Shown piece by piece: positions 1 to 8,331 of a stretch of 64,000 nt of DNA. Position 1 is the stretch's first letter. Every line of letters begins with the position of its first letter. Position numbers and translations under genes: made by a program. Source of the DNA: Mycobacterium sp. GA-0227b (GTDB lineage Bacteria; Actinomycetota; Actinomycetes; Mycobacteriales; Mycobacteriaceae); NCBI RefSeq assembly GCF_001499855.1, contig NZ_LQIK01000032.1:1-64000 (forward strand), given 5' to 3'. A model generated the notes under the pieces. That model ran no database searches, had not been told where the DNA came from, and saw nothing but the letters and a program-made list of their open reading frames with translations.

Positions 1-69
1 AACTGTCAACCATCAGCCGAAACACTGTCGCCCATCAACCGAAGACGAAATGTCAAGCCTCAACCGCAC
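1..69. repeat. Three imperfect ~20-bp direct repeats, possible insertion-sequence end
   Basis: Three related 20-bp units start at bases 3, 25 and 50. The first two match at about 16 of 20 positions and share the cores CTGTC, CCATCA and CCGAA; the third is more diverged. Arrays of short repeats like this occur at the ends of some insertion sequences (IS21 and IS481 families, from general knowledge). The array stops about 17 bases from the tRNA gene. The rest of any element would lie left of base 1, so this is only a suggestion. Confidence 0.35.
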
Positions 70-85
70 TAATACACCTTCATTG

Positions 86-157
86 AGCCCCCTGTCAGGA
101 TTGAACTGACGACCTACGCATTACAAGTGCGTTGCTCTACCACTGAGCTAAGGAGGC
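86..157 (-). tRNA. tRNA-Thr (anticodon TGT)
   Basis: Read on the minus strand, the sequence folds into a full cloverleaf. The acceptor stem pairs GCCTCCT with AGGGGGC. The D stem is GCTC/GAGC, the anticodon stem ACGCA/TGCGT encloses the loop CTTGTAA, and the T stem GTCAG/CTGAC encloses the loop TTCAATC. The anticodon at loop positions 34-36 is TGT, which reads threonine codon ACA. The 3' CCA is not encoded, and base 86 is the discriminator. It diverges from the gene starting at base 207. Confidence 0.95.
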
Positions 158-206
158 CTGCGGGCCCCGAGTTTATCCGGTCGCTCGTTCGGGGAACCCG
201 CTGCCC

Positions 207-554
207 GTGAGTGTCAAGGACGATCTCCTGAGCGACTTCCCGCACGTCTATCCGGGGTTGACCCGGCCGCAGGTGGAGCGACTACTCACGCTCCTCGACG
301 AGAGCGCGAGCACCGGAGGCGGCCTGGGCCTCAGCGTCGCGACTGCCATCAAGCCGCTGTCGCCCGACATCGCCGCCCGTATCGAGTCGTACAACAAGGC
401 CGACGTCGACGACTACGTGCGCATCCTGCGCGGCGCCGCGGTACTCCTACTGCACGGTGGCAGCCGGAAAATCAGCCTCCGAGCCCGGAAAGCGTCGCAG
501 CCGCGGTCGAAACGATCGAAGCCGACGCCTGACGTCACTCCTCGACGTCGATGA
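207..554 (+). CDS. Conserved hypothetical protein, 115 aa
   Basis: I do not recognise a family. The protein begins with a GTG codon about 50 bases after the tRNA 5' end. Residues 1-90 look like a compact, mainly helical domain (segments around PQVERLLTLLDES and DVDDYVRILRGAAVLLL). The last 25 residues are strongly basic (R/K/S/P-rich), as in nucleic-acid-contacting tails. Its 3' end overlaps the 3' end of the convergent repeat-protein gene by 20 bases. Codon third positions are G/C-rich like the neighbours, which supports a real gene. Confidence 0.6.
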   Translation: MSVKDDLLSDFPHVYPGLTRPQVERLLTLLDESASTGGGLGLSVATAIKPLSPDIAARIESYNKADVDDYVRILRGAAVLLLHGGSRKISLRARKASQPRSKRSKPTPDVTPRRR

Positions 555-1359
555 CGCGCTGTGAGGTCACAGTCCGTGACGACGTGCGGGCGCGTGGCCG
601 TCGGCCCGGCAACGGGATCCGGTCGGCGATGTTGCTCAGCGGGTTCACCACCTGGCTCAGCGTAACGACGGCGTCGTGCAGCGCGTCGATCGTCGGCGCC
701 AGCGCCTCGAGGCCCGGCGCCAGTCGGTTCAGGGTGTCGGCGACGTCAGCGAGCTTGAGCAGCGGTCCGTCCGGATCGGTCAGCGTGTCCAGCAGGCCAT
801 CCTCGGCGAGCAGGCGGTCGGCCACGCCGTCCTCGCGCAGCACCCGCTCGACCAGTCCGTCGTTGGCCAGCAGTTGATCGGCCAGGCCCCCGGGCGCGAT
901 CACTCGCGATAATGCGCCGTCATCGGTGGTCATCCGGTCCACGAGCCCGCCCTCGGCCATCACCTGATCCACCAGCCCACCCGGTGCCACGGCTCGGGCC
1001 ACCGCGCCGTTCTCGGCGGTCAACCGGTCCAGCAGTCCACCCTCAGTGGTCAGCTGGTCGACCAGTCCGCCCGGCCGCAGCAGCCGGTCCAGTGGACCGT
1101 TAGGTGCCAGCGCCCGTCCCAGCGGGGCATCGTCGTCCATCAGCCTGGCCAGCCGGTTCGCCCGCTCCACGGCCTCGTCGAGACCCAGCATGTGCGCGAA
1201 CGAAGCCGAACCGTTCCTGGTCGCCGTGTTCGCCTCGCCGATCGTCTTCTGAGCCAGCCCCAACGCGCCATTGGCCATGGAGAGCCCGGCGTCGGCGACG
1301 GCCAGCCCCACCTTGACGGGCGCAATGGCCAGGTCCGTGAGGGCTTTGCCGTAGTTCAT
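535..1359 (-). CDS. Decapeptide-repeat protein, 274 aa
   Basis: Function unknown. The N-terminal ~75 residues are helical and mildly hydrophobic (APVKVGLAVADAGLSMANGA). Residues 78-207 are thirteen back-to-back repeats of exactly 10 residues with the pattern G-[LPA]-[LVA]-[DE]-[RQ]-[LV]-x-x-x-[GDN], for example GLVDQLTTEG, GLLDRLTAEN and GLADQLLAND. A hydrophobic helical segment with heptad-like spacing follows (NRLAPGLEALAPTIDALHDA), and the C-terminus is basic then acidic. No cysteines, signal peptide or clear membrane span are visible. The repeats suggest a solenoid or extended amphipathic rod, possibly a membrane-surface or scaffold protein, but that is inference. Confidence 0.75.
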   Translation of the reverse strand: MNYGKALTDLAIAPVKVGLAVADAGLSMANGALGLAQKTIGEANTATRNGSASFAHMLGLDEAVERANRLARLMDDDAPLGRALAPNGPLDRLLRPGGLVDQLTTEGGLLDRLTAENGAVARAVAPGGLVDQVMAEGGLVDRMTTDDGALSRVIAPGGLADQLLANDGLVERVLREDGVADRLLAEDGLLDTLTDPDGPLLKLADVADTLNRLAPGLEALAPTIDALHDAVVTLSQVVNPLSNIADRIPLPGRRPRARTSSRTVTSQRVIDVEE

Positions 1360-1398
1360 CGCCTCAGTCTATGGACAGCGCAAGACCGGCGTGGCTTC

Positions 1399-1803
1399 TC
1401 AGGTCAGCTGAGCCAACGCGGCTTTGATCTTGGCCTGAGCCTCGTCGAGAGATTGCGGCGACGGGTTCTGGTCGGCGTTGGCGAAACCGAAATCGGCCAG
1501 GTTGTTGGTGGGGAAGACGTGCACGTGCAGGTGCGGCACCTCCATGCCGGCGATGATGACCCCGGCGCGCTCGGCGGGGAACGCCTTGACCACCGCCTTG
1601 CCGATCAACTGAGAGACCTCCATGACCCGGCCTAAGACCGTGGATTCGACGTCCTGCCAGTGGTCGATCTCGGCTCGGGGCACCACGAGCGTGTGGCCCT
1701 GGGTGATCGGCGCGATCGTCAGGAAAGCGACGATGTCGTCGTCTTCGTAGACAAAGCGGCCGGGTAACTCTCCGTTGATGATCTTGGTGAAGACGCTCGC
1801 CAT
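1399..1803 (-). CDS. HIT-family nucleotide hydrolase/transferase
   Basis: A 134-residue protein with the histidine-triad motif at H91-x-H93-x-H95 inside VPHLHVHVF. The N-terminal half carries the usual HIT strand pattern (FLTIAPITQGHTLVVPR). The length fits the Hint/FHIT-like branch that hydrolyses nucleoside phosphoramidates or dinucleoside polyphosphates in the cytosol. It corresponds in position to Rv0759c. The ATG at 1803 lies 6 bases after a TATGCT -10 box, so the transcript is probably leaderless. The exact substrate is not predictable from sequence. Confidence 0.9.
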   Translation of the reverse strand: MASVFTKIINGELPGRFVYEDDDIVAFLTIAPITQGHTLVVPRAEIDHWQDVESTVLGRVMEVSQLIGKAVVKAFPAERAGVIIAGMEVPHLHVHVFPTNNLADFGFANADQNPSPQSLDEAQAKIKAALAQLT

Positions 1804-1809
1804 GGGTCG

Positions 1810-1815
1810 AGCATA
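1810..1815 (-). promoter_or_regulatory. -10 box of the HIT gene (leaderless)
   Basis: TATGCT on the minus strand ends 6 bases before the ATG at 1803, so transcription should start at or next to the start codon. No clear -35 box was seen. Confidence 0.5.
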
Positions 1816-1962
1816 GTGAGAGCCACGGCGACGGAGCTCTCAAGGCATCGCAGAAGCCAACGAGACTCGACCTGAGGTTCGGAGTGCGGCATGCACCCAC
1901 TCAAACGCGTTCTGGGGGATGGCTCATATCCGCCTTCCTCTTGGTAGAGGTCGACGTGTTTG

Positions 1963-3627
1963 TCAGAAGGGTGGGGGGTCGGCGTCGGAGCAGTTGGTGC
2001 CGGTGCTGATGTCGATATTCCACAAGTCATCTGGTGGTGGTCTTTCGGGTTCGGTGGTGATGGGTGCCGGGGGTTGGTGGCGGTCAAGGGCGTTGAGGGC
2101 GCGTTCGCGTTCGATTCGTCGTAGCCGGTCTTGGGTGCGGGTGCGTCGTCGGCGCGGCATCATGGCGCCTTTGTCGCCGTTTTCTGTTGGTCGTGGTGTC
2201 GCTGGCAGGGCGGGGGTGCAGGTATCCCAGCCGGGGAAGAACAACCGGCTACCCGGATGGGTGACATACGTGCGGCCCGACGGCGCCGTCCAGTGGACCG
2301 ATCCGTCGCTGTGTTGCTCATCGCGCCACCCACCGAAAGTTTTGAGTAGGTGATGGATTCGGCACAGGCATTTGGTGTTCGACGGATGGGTGGCCCCGGC
2401 CGGATAGGGCACCGTGTGGTCGATGTCGCAGTACTGCGCGGGGCGGGCGCAGCCGGGGAATCGACAGGTCATATCGCGCATCCGGACAAACCGTGCGGTC
2501 TTTTGCGATGGTCGGTAACCGGGTTCGGGGGCCGCATCGGGCGTGTGCACCCACCGGACCGTTGCGCCGTTGTTGATCAGCTCGGCCAACAGCGAGGCCG
2601 GAATCAGAGCACCGCCGAGGATAACCGCCGCGCAATTCGACGGCGCACCCCCTGCCGCAGCGGCGGCAGGCTCTGCCCGGGGTTGGGCCCGCTCGGCCGC
2701 AGCGGCGGCAGGTTCTGCCGGGGGTTGGGCAGGCTGGGCTGCGGGCTCGGTAGGTTGCATTTGGTCATCGCCGGACATTTGCGGATCCGGTTGTGCGGTC
2801 AGGGCCGCGGGTCCGGTGATCACGTTGATGACGAAGTTGGTTGCTCGCGGATCATCTCCGCCAGATGGGCATTCCGGGCTGCCGCACTGGCAGGTCAGTC
2901 GCTCAGCGTGTGCGGCCATGGCACCCAGCGAATCGGACCTGCGCTGCCCGGCGGTGCGGGGGTCGTCCTTGCACAGTTCGCTTGACATTTGTGCGAGCCG
3001 ACGTTCGAGTAGCTCTGCGTCGGCGGCTGATAAGCGGCCCCACAGTGACGTCGTTCCGGTCACATCGTCGCGCTTACCGAATTGGACGTCTCGGCTGCGG
3101 GCGGCCTCGCGCAGGCGCCGCCGCGCGTCGGGGTCGTGCTCGTCGACCAGCGAGTCGATCGCCGACTCCAGCTTCGCCACCGACAGTGACCCCCACTTGG
3201 CCGCACGGTCCGCGATGGCGGTGTCGACCTTCGCCAGGATCTCGGAGTCCACGATCAGTTGCGTGCGCCAGGTGATGGTCGCGACCAGCCCAGCGCTCAA
3301 GCGGCCTTCGGCGAACAACGCAGCCACGTGGGGCAGCCGCTCGCGCAGCGCCATCGCGATACACATCTCCCGCGAAGCGCCACGGTCGCCGATGCCCATC
3401 GCGGCCGACACCTCGGCCGAGGCCATCCGCCAGCCATCGACCGCCAGATGCTCGCGCTGGCCGTCGGGTTCGGTGTACCGGGCGGTCAGCTCGGCGGTGG
3501 CCGCCAGCCGACGCGCGGCCAGAACCGCCTCTGCGCGAGCGCAGTCCGCGATCACAGCCACGACGGCCGCGTCGTCGGCTGCCTCAAACTTCGTATCGAA
3601 CACCTGTTCGACCATGTCTCCGAGCAT
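1963..3627 (-). CDS. DUF222 / HNH endonuclease (13E12-repeat family)
   Basis: About 554 residues. The N-terminal ~250 residues resemble the alpha-helical DUF222 domain of the mycobacterial 13E12 family. The C-terminal part holds an HNH nuclease module: a zinc-type CRFPGC, then DIDHTVPY, then CLCRIHH. Between them is a low-complexity Ala/Pro/Glu linker encoded by a 42-bp tandem repeat. Such genes are often multicopy and linked to mobile DNA in mycobacteria, although their role is unknown. I chose the ATG at 3627; 3615 is also possible. The gene ends 160 bases from the HIT gene and begins 20 bases from the SDR stop. It is absent between Rv0759c and Rv0760c in M. tuberculosis as I recall, so it is likely an insertion here. 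Confidence 0.85.
   Translation of the reverse strand: MLGDMVEQVFDTKFEAADDAAVVAVIADCARAEAVLAARRLAATAELTARYTEPDGQREHLAVDGWRMASAEVSAAMGIGDRGASREMCIAMALRERLPHVAALFAEGRLSAGLVATITWRTQLIVDSEILAKVDTAIADRAAKWGSLSVAKLESAIDSLVDEHDPDARRRLREAARSRDVQFGKRDDVTGTTSLWGRLSAADAELLERRLAQMSSELCKDDPRTAGQRRSDSLGAMAAHAERLTCQCGSPECPSGGDDPRATNFVINVITGPAALTAQPDPQMSGDDQMQPTEPAAQPAQPPAEPAAAAAERAQPRAEPAAAAAGGAPSNCAAVILGGALIPASLLAELINNGATVRWVHTPDAAPEPGYRPSQKTARFVRMRDMTCRFPGCARPAQYCDIDHTVPYPAGATHPSNTKCLCRIHHLLKTFGGWRDEQHSDGSVHWTAPSGRTYVTHPGSRLFFPGWDTCTPALPATPRPTENGDKGAMMPRRRRTRTQDRLRRIERERALNALDRHQPPAPITTEPERPPPDDLWNIDISTGTNCSDADPPPF
2654..2730 (-). repeat. 42-bp-period tandem repeat in the HNH gene linker
   Basis: Two copies of a ~35-bp unit (2654-2688 and 2696-2730) are repeated with a 42-bp period and differ at about two positions. 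They encode two rounds of a 14-residue Ala/Pro/Glu-rich stretch between the DUF222 and HNH parts. The period is a multiple of three, so copy-number change would keep the frame. Confidence 0.7.
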
Positions 3628-3647
3628 GCCACGACCGGCCGACAAAA

Positions 3648-4526
3648 TCAGCGCCGGTCACCACCCCTGTGGATAACTCCATCCAGCTCGGAGACCGACC
3701 ACGGAGGCGAGTCGTGATGGTCGCGGTAGGCGAGAATCGTCGGCGTCGGCCTGTCGAAGCGCCCGACGAACCCACCGGCGGCGATGAAGATCTGCCCCGT
3801 CACGTTTGCGGCGAGGTCACTGGCCAGGTACGCGTAGGTCGGCGCCACATACTCCGGCGGTGCGGCGTCCAGGGCGCCCTGCATGCTCATCTCGTCGAGC
3901 AGACCTCGCCGGTGTAGGTCATTGATGTGTGCCTCGTACTCCGGGCCGGTGGACAGTCGCGTCCTGGCTCCGGGACACACCACGTTCGCGCGCACACCGT
4001 CGCCTTTCAACTCGGCGGCGATCGCCAGCGTCAGGCCGTTGACGCCGCCCTTGCCCGCCGGGTAACCGGTGCCGCCATAGTCGCCGAGGAAAGCGAACGA
4101 ACTGGTGTTCACGATCGCGCCGCCGCCTTGCGCCACCATCTTCGGGGCAGCTGCCCGGCATGTCTCGAACACCGTGCCGAGGTGCGCGTCGATCAGATCG
4201 CGAAACTGCGCAGAAGTGACGTTGAGGATCGACGACCCGTGCGGTTCGGCGGTGCCCGCGCAGTTGATCAGGATGTCGATCTGACCGAATTCCTGCACGC
4301 ACATGTCGATCAGGCTGTCCGCAACGGCCGGATCTGCGGGTGAGCCGGGCAGGCCGCGCGCGTTCAAGATCCGTTGCGCTGCTTGGGTTACGGCGTCGGC
4401 GTCGCGGCCGTTGACGATGACCCCCGCGCCGTGTGCGGCGAGCAGCTCGGCGACCGCCAGCCCGAGACCACGCGAACCACCGACGACAACCGCGCCGCGC
4501 CCGCGCAGTGGCGGGCTACTTGTCAT
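3648..4526 (-). CDS. Short-chain dehydrogenase/reductase with C-terminal extension
   Basis: A 292-residue SDR. The cofactor loop reads GGSRGLG in place of the usual TGxxxGxG, NCAG follows, and the active-site pair is YPAGK (YxxxK) after SSFAF. Residues beyond ~245 form an extension (FDRPTPTILAYRDHHDSPPWS) longer than a minimal SDR, reminiscent of peroxisomal hydroxyacyl-CoA dehydrogenase-like SDRs. The start overlaps the end of the NTF2-like gene by 11 bases, so it is probably the last gene co-transcribed in the sterol-associated operon. The substrate is unknown; a steroid or acyl-CoA alcohol is plausible from context. Confidence 0.85.
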   Translation of the reverse strand: MTSSPPLRGRGAVVVGGSRGLGLAVAELLAAHGAGVIVNGRDADAVTQAAQRILNARGLPGSPADPAVADSLIDMCVQEFGQIDILINCAGTAEPHGSSILNVTSAQFRDLIDAHLGTVFETCRAAAPKMVAQGGGAIVNTSSFAFLGDYGGTGYPAGKGGVNGLTLAIAAELKGDGVRANVVCPGARTRLSTGPEYEAHINDLHRRGLLDEMSMQGALDAAPPEYVAPTYAYLASDLAANVTGQIFIAAGGFVGRFDRPTPTILAYRDHHDSPPWSVSELDGVIHRGGDRR

Positions 4527-4971
4527 CCGTTGGCTGGCTGGCCGCCTGGCCGAACTCCATCATGTCCATGTTCCAGTAGCCGCGCAGGTTGGTCAGCAAT
4601 CCCGAGTCGTCGGTCTTGTAGGTGAACACGCCGCGCACGGTACTGGTCATGCCGTTGTCGAACTTGCTGCGCAACACCAGGATATGGGCCACCTCGTGCG
4701 GTGAGCTGGAGGGAAACGTCTCCTCGCACGTGATCTTCAGGTCGTTGGAGGCGATGTTGGCGTCGTAGAACCTGGACACCGTCTCCTTCCCGCGCACACC
4801 GTCGCCGTCAGGGTTGGTGAAGGACTGGCCGATCGGATCCTCGATCACGACGTCGTCGGCCATCAAGGCCAGCCAGCCCTGCTTGTCGTGGGCGTGCACG
4901 CACTTCCACGAGTTGTGCGACGCGGCCAAAGCCGGTGTCTTCTCGGCCGTTTCGGTGTTCTTGTCGGACAT
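4516..4971 (-). CDS. NTF2-like ketosteroid-isomerase-fold protein (Rv0760c type)
   Basis: A 151-residue single-domain protein with the NTF2/KSI pattern: an N-terminal helix (SHNSWKCVHAHDKQGWLALMADDVVIEDPIG, given here only as a region spanning residues ~18-48), the cone-shaped fold segment GKETVSRFYD, and C-terminal strands ending GYWNMDMMEF. The M. tuberculosis counterpart Rv0760c is known to adopt a KSI-like fold and bind steroids, with weak or absent isomerase activity. It lies 6 bases downstream of the alcohol dehydrogenase gene, so it is in the same operon. A lipid- or sterol-binding role beside CYP51 and dehydrogenases is inferred. Confidence 0.85.
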   Translation of the reverse strand: MSDKNTETAEKTPALAASHNSWKCVHAHDKQGWLALMADDVVIEDPIGQSFTNPDGDGVRGKETVSRFYDANIASNDLKITCEETFPSSSPHEVAHILVLRSKFDNGMTSTVRGVFTYKTDDSGLLTNLRGYWNMDMMEFGQAASQPTDDK

Positions 4972-4977
4972 CGGGGC

Positions 4978-6105
4978 CTAGCGGTCGTCGTCGGTGTAGC
5001 GGATGACCCCGCGGATGTTGCGGCCCTCGAGCATGTCCTTGTAGCCGTCGTTGATCTGCTCCAGCTTGTACTGCCGGGTGACCATGTCGTCGAGGTTCAG
5101 CTTGCCGGCCTTGTACATCGACAGCAGCTGGGGGATGTCGAAGTGCGGGTTACCGCCGCCGAAGATGGTGCCCTGCAGTCGTTTCTGCATCAGGGTCAGC
5201 ATGGCCAGGTTCAGGTTGACCTCGGTGTCGAGCAGGCTCCCGATTGCGGTCACCACGCAGGTGCCGCCCTTGGCCGTGAGGTTGAGGTAGTTGTCGACGT
5301 CCTTGCCGTGCAACTCGCCCACGGTGACGATCACCTTGTGGGCCATCAAGCCCCAGGTGACCTCCCCGATGCCTGCCATGGCCGACTCCCAGTCCGGATA
5401 GGCATGTGTGGCACCGAATTTCAGCGCCTGATCACGCTTCCACTCCACCGGGTCGATGGCGAAGATGCGGCGGGCACCCGCCGTGACGGCGCCCTGCAGC
5501 GCTCCCATGCCGACACCGCCGACGCCGACGATCGCGACGTCCTCACCGGGCCGGACGTCGCCGCTGCGCACCGCCGAACCGTAGCCGGTGGTGATGCCGC
5601 AGCCGACCAGGCAGGCGACCTCGAACGGGATCGACTCGTCGATCTTCACCACCGAGCTCTTGTGCACGACCATGTATGGGCTGAAGGTGCCCAGCAGCGT
5701 CATCGGGAAGACGGGCTTCCCGTTTGCGTGGATGCGATGGGTGCCGTCGGAGACCGCGGTGCCCCCGAGCAGTCCGGCGCCGAGGTCGCACAGGTTGCGC
5801 ATGCCTGCCTGACACGACGGACAGTTGCCGCAGGACGGGATGAACGACATCACCACGTGATCGCCGGGTTTGATGTCTTCGACACCCGGCCCGACCTCGG
5901 TCACAATGCCCGCGCCCTCGTGGCCGCCGAGCACGGGGAAGCCGGCCATCGGAATGCCGCCGGTCACCAGATGGTGGTCGGAGTGGCACATCCCCGACGC
6001 TTCCATCTGAACCTTGACCTCGTCCTTGACGGGGTCACCGATCTCGATCTCCTCGATCGACCACGGTTGATTGAACTCCCAGATGAGAGCGCCTTTTGTC
6101 TTCAT
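4978..6105 (-). CDS. adhB: Zinc-dependent alcohol dehydrogenase (Rv0761c/AdhB type)
   Basis: A 375-residue class III-like medium-chain dehydrogenase. Catalytic zinc ligands are C40 and H62 (with E63 in GGHEGAG). The structural zinc loop has C92, C95, C98 and C106. The NAD(P)-binding motif GVGGVG lies near residue 190. It oxidises primary or secondary alcohols to carbonyls in the cytosol. I chose ATG 6105 because GGAAGG sits about 9 bases upstream; an upstream start at 6138 adds 11 poorly conserved residues. The gap to the upstream NTF2-like gene is 90 bases. The natural substrate is unknown. Confidence 0.9.
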   Translation of the reverse strand: MKTKGALIWEFNQPWSIEEIEIGDPVKDEVKVQMEASGMCHSDHHLVTGGIPMAGFPVLGGHEGAGIVTEVGPGVEDIKPGDHVVMSFIPSCGNCPSCQAGMRNLCDLGAGLLGGTAVSDGTHRIHANGKPVFPMTLLGTFSPYMVVHKSSVVKIDESIPFEVACLVGCGITTGYGSAVRSGDVRPGEDVAIVGVGGVGMGALQGAVTAGARRIFAIDPVEWKRDQALKFGATHAYPDWESAMAGIGEVTWGLMAHKVIVTVGELHGKDVDNYLNLTAKGGTCVVTAIGSLLDTEVNLNLAMLTLMQKRLQGTIFGGGNPHFDIPQLLSMYKAGKLNLDDMVTRQYKLEQINDGYKDMLEGRNIRGVIRYTDDDR

Positions 6106-6195
6106 TCGCACGTGCCTTCCGTTAGAGCCGGTGACCACAGACTAGAGGGAGTAGTTAGGTACGTCACAGTCACCCCCAATCAACTGCTTGGCCGG

Positions 6196-6741
6196 TCACC
6201 AGATGGGTGCGGGGGCCTGACCGAGCGGGTAGTAGCCGGGCAGTTTCTCACCCGCCAGCGAGCGCTCGATGCGCTTTTGCATTCCCGGTGACAGGTCGCC
6301 GGACTCGATCAGCTTCGCGTATCCCTTGGCCACGTGGCCGAAGTCGAAGAAGTCGCGCTGCCATTCGATCTTGAGGTTGGCATCGAGTCGGAACCAACTG
6401 CCGCCGATGCCGTAGATCTCGTCCTGCGAGCCATCGGATTTGTTGACGATTTGCTTCCAGAAGCCGACGATTTCGCCCTGTTTGTCGTCGACGAGCACTT
6501 TCTGGTACTCGTAGACCCAGTTCTCCAGACCCTCCATCTCCAGGCCTAAGGCGATCTCGCGGATTTCTTCTATGCCGACACACATGACGTCTTCCTTGGG
6601 GCCGATGTTCCAGCCGTAGGTGGCGTCGTCGGTGTAGAACTCGGCCAACGGCTTCCAGTCGCCGTTGCGCTCGGCGTCCCGGTTGGCCTCCAGCCATTCT
6701 TCGACCCACTTGTCGAGGTCCTCGCGAGGCAGTGATGGCAT
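6196..6741 (-). CDS. NTF2-like (SnoaL-type) conserved protein, Rv0762c type
   Basis: A 181-residue protein with an NTF2-like layout. An N-terminal helix (DKWVEEWLEANRDAERNGDW) leads to YTDDATYGWNIG, then strands around WVYEYQKVLVDDKQGEIVGFW and a closing strand IEWQRDFFDF. Many aromatics line the presumed cavity. The C-terminal tail is Pro-rich. It starts 3 bases downstream of the ferredoxin stop, so it is in the CYP51-ferredoxin operon. Proteins of this fold are isomerases, cyclases or plain lipid-binding cups, so no reaction can be assigned. A role in handling the CYP51 substrate or product is inference. Confidence 0.8.
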   Translation of the reverse strand: MPSLPREDLDKWVEEWLEANRDAERNGDWKPLAEFYTDDATYGWNIGPKEDVMCVGIEEIREIALGLEMEGLENWVYEYQKVLVDDKQGEIVGFWKQIVNKSDGSQDEIYGIGGSWFRLDANLKIEWQRDFFDFGHVAKGYAKLIESGDLSPGMQKRIERSLAGEKLPGYYPLGQAPAPIW

Positions 6742-6744
6742 TGT

Positions 6745-6954
6745 CTACTCTCCTAATTCCTTGATGGACAGAGCTTGGGTGGGGCACATGTCGACCGCGT
6801 TCTGGACCTCATCGCGGGCGTCTTCCGGCGGTTCGGGATCGAGGATTTCGACCTTGCCGCGTTTGGGCACCGTGAAGTAGTCGGGCGCCTCGAGTTCGCA
6901 CATCGCGTGGCCCTGGCACAGGTCCAGATCCACCTCGATCCGAAAGCAACCCAT
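6745..6954 (-). CDS. 3Fe-4S ferredoxin (Rv0763c type), partner of CYP51
   Basis: A 69-residue ferredoxin with C13-x-x-H-x-x-C19 (CQGHAMC) and a later CP pair (DMCPTQA). Histidine replaces the second cysteine of a 4Fe-4S motif, which is typical of the 3Fe-4S or histidine-ligated ferredoxins that pass electrons to actinobacterial P450s. It lies 6 bases after the CYP51 stop. The M. tuberculosis counterpart supports CYP51 activity. A dedicated reductase is not encoded nearby. Confidence 0.92.
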   Translation of the reverse strand: MGCFRIEVDLDLCQGHAMCELEAPDYFTVPKRGKVEILDPEPPEDARDEVQNAVDMCPTQALSIKELGE

Positions 6955-6960
6955 GGCGAC

Positions 6961-8331
6961 CTACTTGACGCGCCGGCGGTAACGAGCCTTGGCCGGCCGC
7001 TGCAGCTGGACCACCATCTTGGAGTGGTCATTGCGGTAGGAGTCGGCCGGCTGGGCCATCTCGAATTCGTACTCGCGCAACAGGACCGAGAAGATCGCCT
7101 TGATCTGCATCTGGGCGAATGCGGCGCCGACGCAGCGGTGTCTGCCTGCGCCGAACGGAATCCAGGTCCACCGGTTGACGACGTCGGCCTGCTCGGGTTT
7201 GTTGTAACGGTCCGGGTTGAAGGCGTCGGGTTCCGGGAAGTCCTCTGGGATCCGGTTGCTGATGGCCGGTGAGGCCGCGACGAAGTCGCCCTTGCGGATC
7301 GGAAAGCCGGCCACCTCGAACTCGCCCTGCGCCACGCGCATCAGGATGATCAGCGGTGGATGCAGCCGCAGCGTCTCCTTGACCACGTTGTCGAGCTTCG
7401 GGATCTGACGCAGCGCATGGAAACTCACCTCTTGGCCGTCGGCGTAGAGCTCGTCGAGTTCGTCCTGTACCTCGGCGTACACCGCGGGGTGCCGGATCAA
7501 CTCGATCAACGTCCACGCCGACGTGCCCGAGCTGGTGTGGTGTCCGGCGAACATCAGCGAGATGAACATGCCGGTCACCTCGTCGGCGGAGAACCGCGGG
7601 TTGCCGTCCTCGTCTTTGATCGACACCAGCACGTCGAGCATGTCGCGGTCGGATTTGTCCTTCGGCGGGTTGGCCATGCGCTGGTTCATGATTTCCTGAA
7701 CCAGCGCAACGAGTTTCACGCGGGCTTCGTCGCGGCGTTTGAAGCTCTCGATCGGCAGGTACGGATCGACGTAGCACAGCGGGTCGGTGCCGCGCTCGAG
7801 GTCGTGGTAGTACTCGGCGAATCGATGATCGAGTTGGTTGCGGAATTTCAACCCGATCAGACATGCCGTCGAGGTGTAGATCGTCAGCTCGGCGAAGAAG
7901 TCGAGCAGTTCGATCTCGCCTTCGTCGCCCCAGTCGGCGATCATCTTCTTGACTTCGCCCTCGATGGTGGCCGCATGGCCCTTCATGTGCTCGCCGCGCA
8001 ACGCCGAGTTGTGCAGCATCTCCTTGCGCCGCTCCGGGCTGGCGTCGAATACCACACCCTTGCCGAAGATCGGCGTCATGAACGGGTAGGCCTCGGCCTG
8101 GTCGAGATCCTCGTCGGCCGAACGGAAGAAGAACTCGTTGGCTTCCGCGCCGGAGAGCAGGATGACGTGCTTGTCGACCAGCTGGAACCAGCCGACATCA
8201 CCGCATTCCTCGCGGACACGCTTCATCAGACCGATCGGGTCGGTGCGAAACTCCTCGAGGTGGCCGTGCTCTTCCTCGCCGCCGGAAACCCGGGGGACGA
8301 CCGCCGTCGTCGTCGCATTGGATTCAGTCAT
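6961..8331 (-). CDS. cyp51: CYP51 sterol 14-alpha-demethylase
   Basis: 456 residues, the family length. The heme-binding loop FGAGRHRCVG places the axial cysteine at about C400. The I-helix carries the CYP51 hallmark HHTSSGT (MFAGHHTSSGTSAW), and the K-helix has ETLR. Residues around 60-120 match the CYP51 substrate region (AYPFMTPIFGKGVVFD). It removes the 14-alpha-methyl group from sterols such as lanosterol or obtusifoliol using NADPH-derived electrons. I set the start at ATG 8331 because it overlaps the upstream SDR stop as ATGA; the open frame upstream lacks family similarity. Azole drugs bind this enzyme class. Confidence 0.96.
   Translation of the reverse strand: MTESNATTTAVVPRVSGGEEEHGHLEEFRTDPIGLMKRVREECGDVGWFQLVDKHVILLSGAEANEFFFRSADEDLDQAEAYPFMTPIFGKGVVFDASPERRKEMLHNSALRGEHMKGHAATIEGEVKKMIADWGDEGEIELLDFFAELTIYTSTACLIGLKFRNQLDHRFAEYYHDLERGTDPLCYVDPYLPIESFKRRDEARVKLVALVQEIMNQRMANPPKDKSDRDMLDVLVSIKDEDGNPRFSADEVTGMFISLMFAGHHTSSGTSAWTLIELIRHPAVYAEVQDELDELYADGQEVSFHALRQIPKLDNVVKETLRLHPPLIILMRVAQGEFEVAGFPIRKGDFVAASPAISNRIPEDFPEPDAFNPDRYNKPEQADVVNRWTWIPFGAGRHRCVGAAFAQMQIKAIFSVLLREYEFEMAQPADSYRNDHSKMVVQLQRPAKARYRRRVK

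Noticed and set aside
2543..3676. Plus-strand frame of 377 codons opposite the HNH gene
   Set aside because: Antisense shadow; Ser/Ala/Arg-rich with no domain, while the minus strand holds clear DUF222 and HNH motifs.
4888..6291. Long plus-strand open frame (467 codons) opposite the alcohol dehydrogenase
   Set aside because: It is the antisense shadow of a well-supported gene; the translation is His/Val/Asp-rich without domain motifs, as GC-rich antisense frames are.
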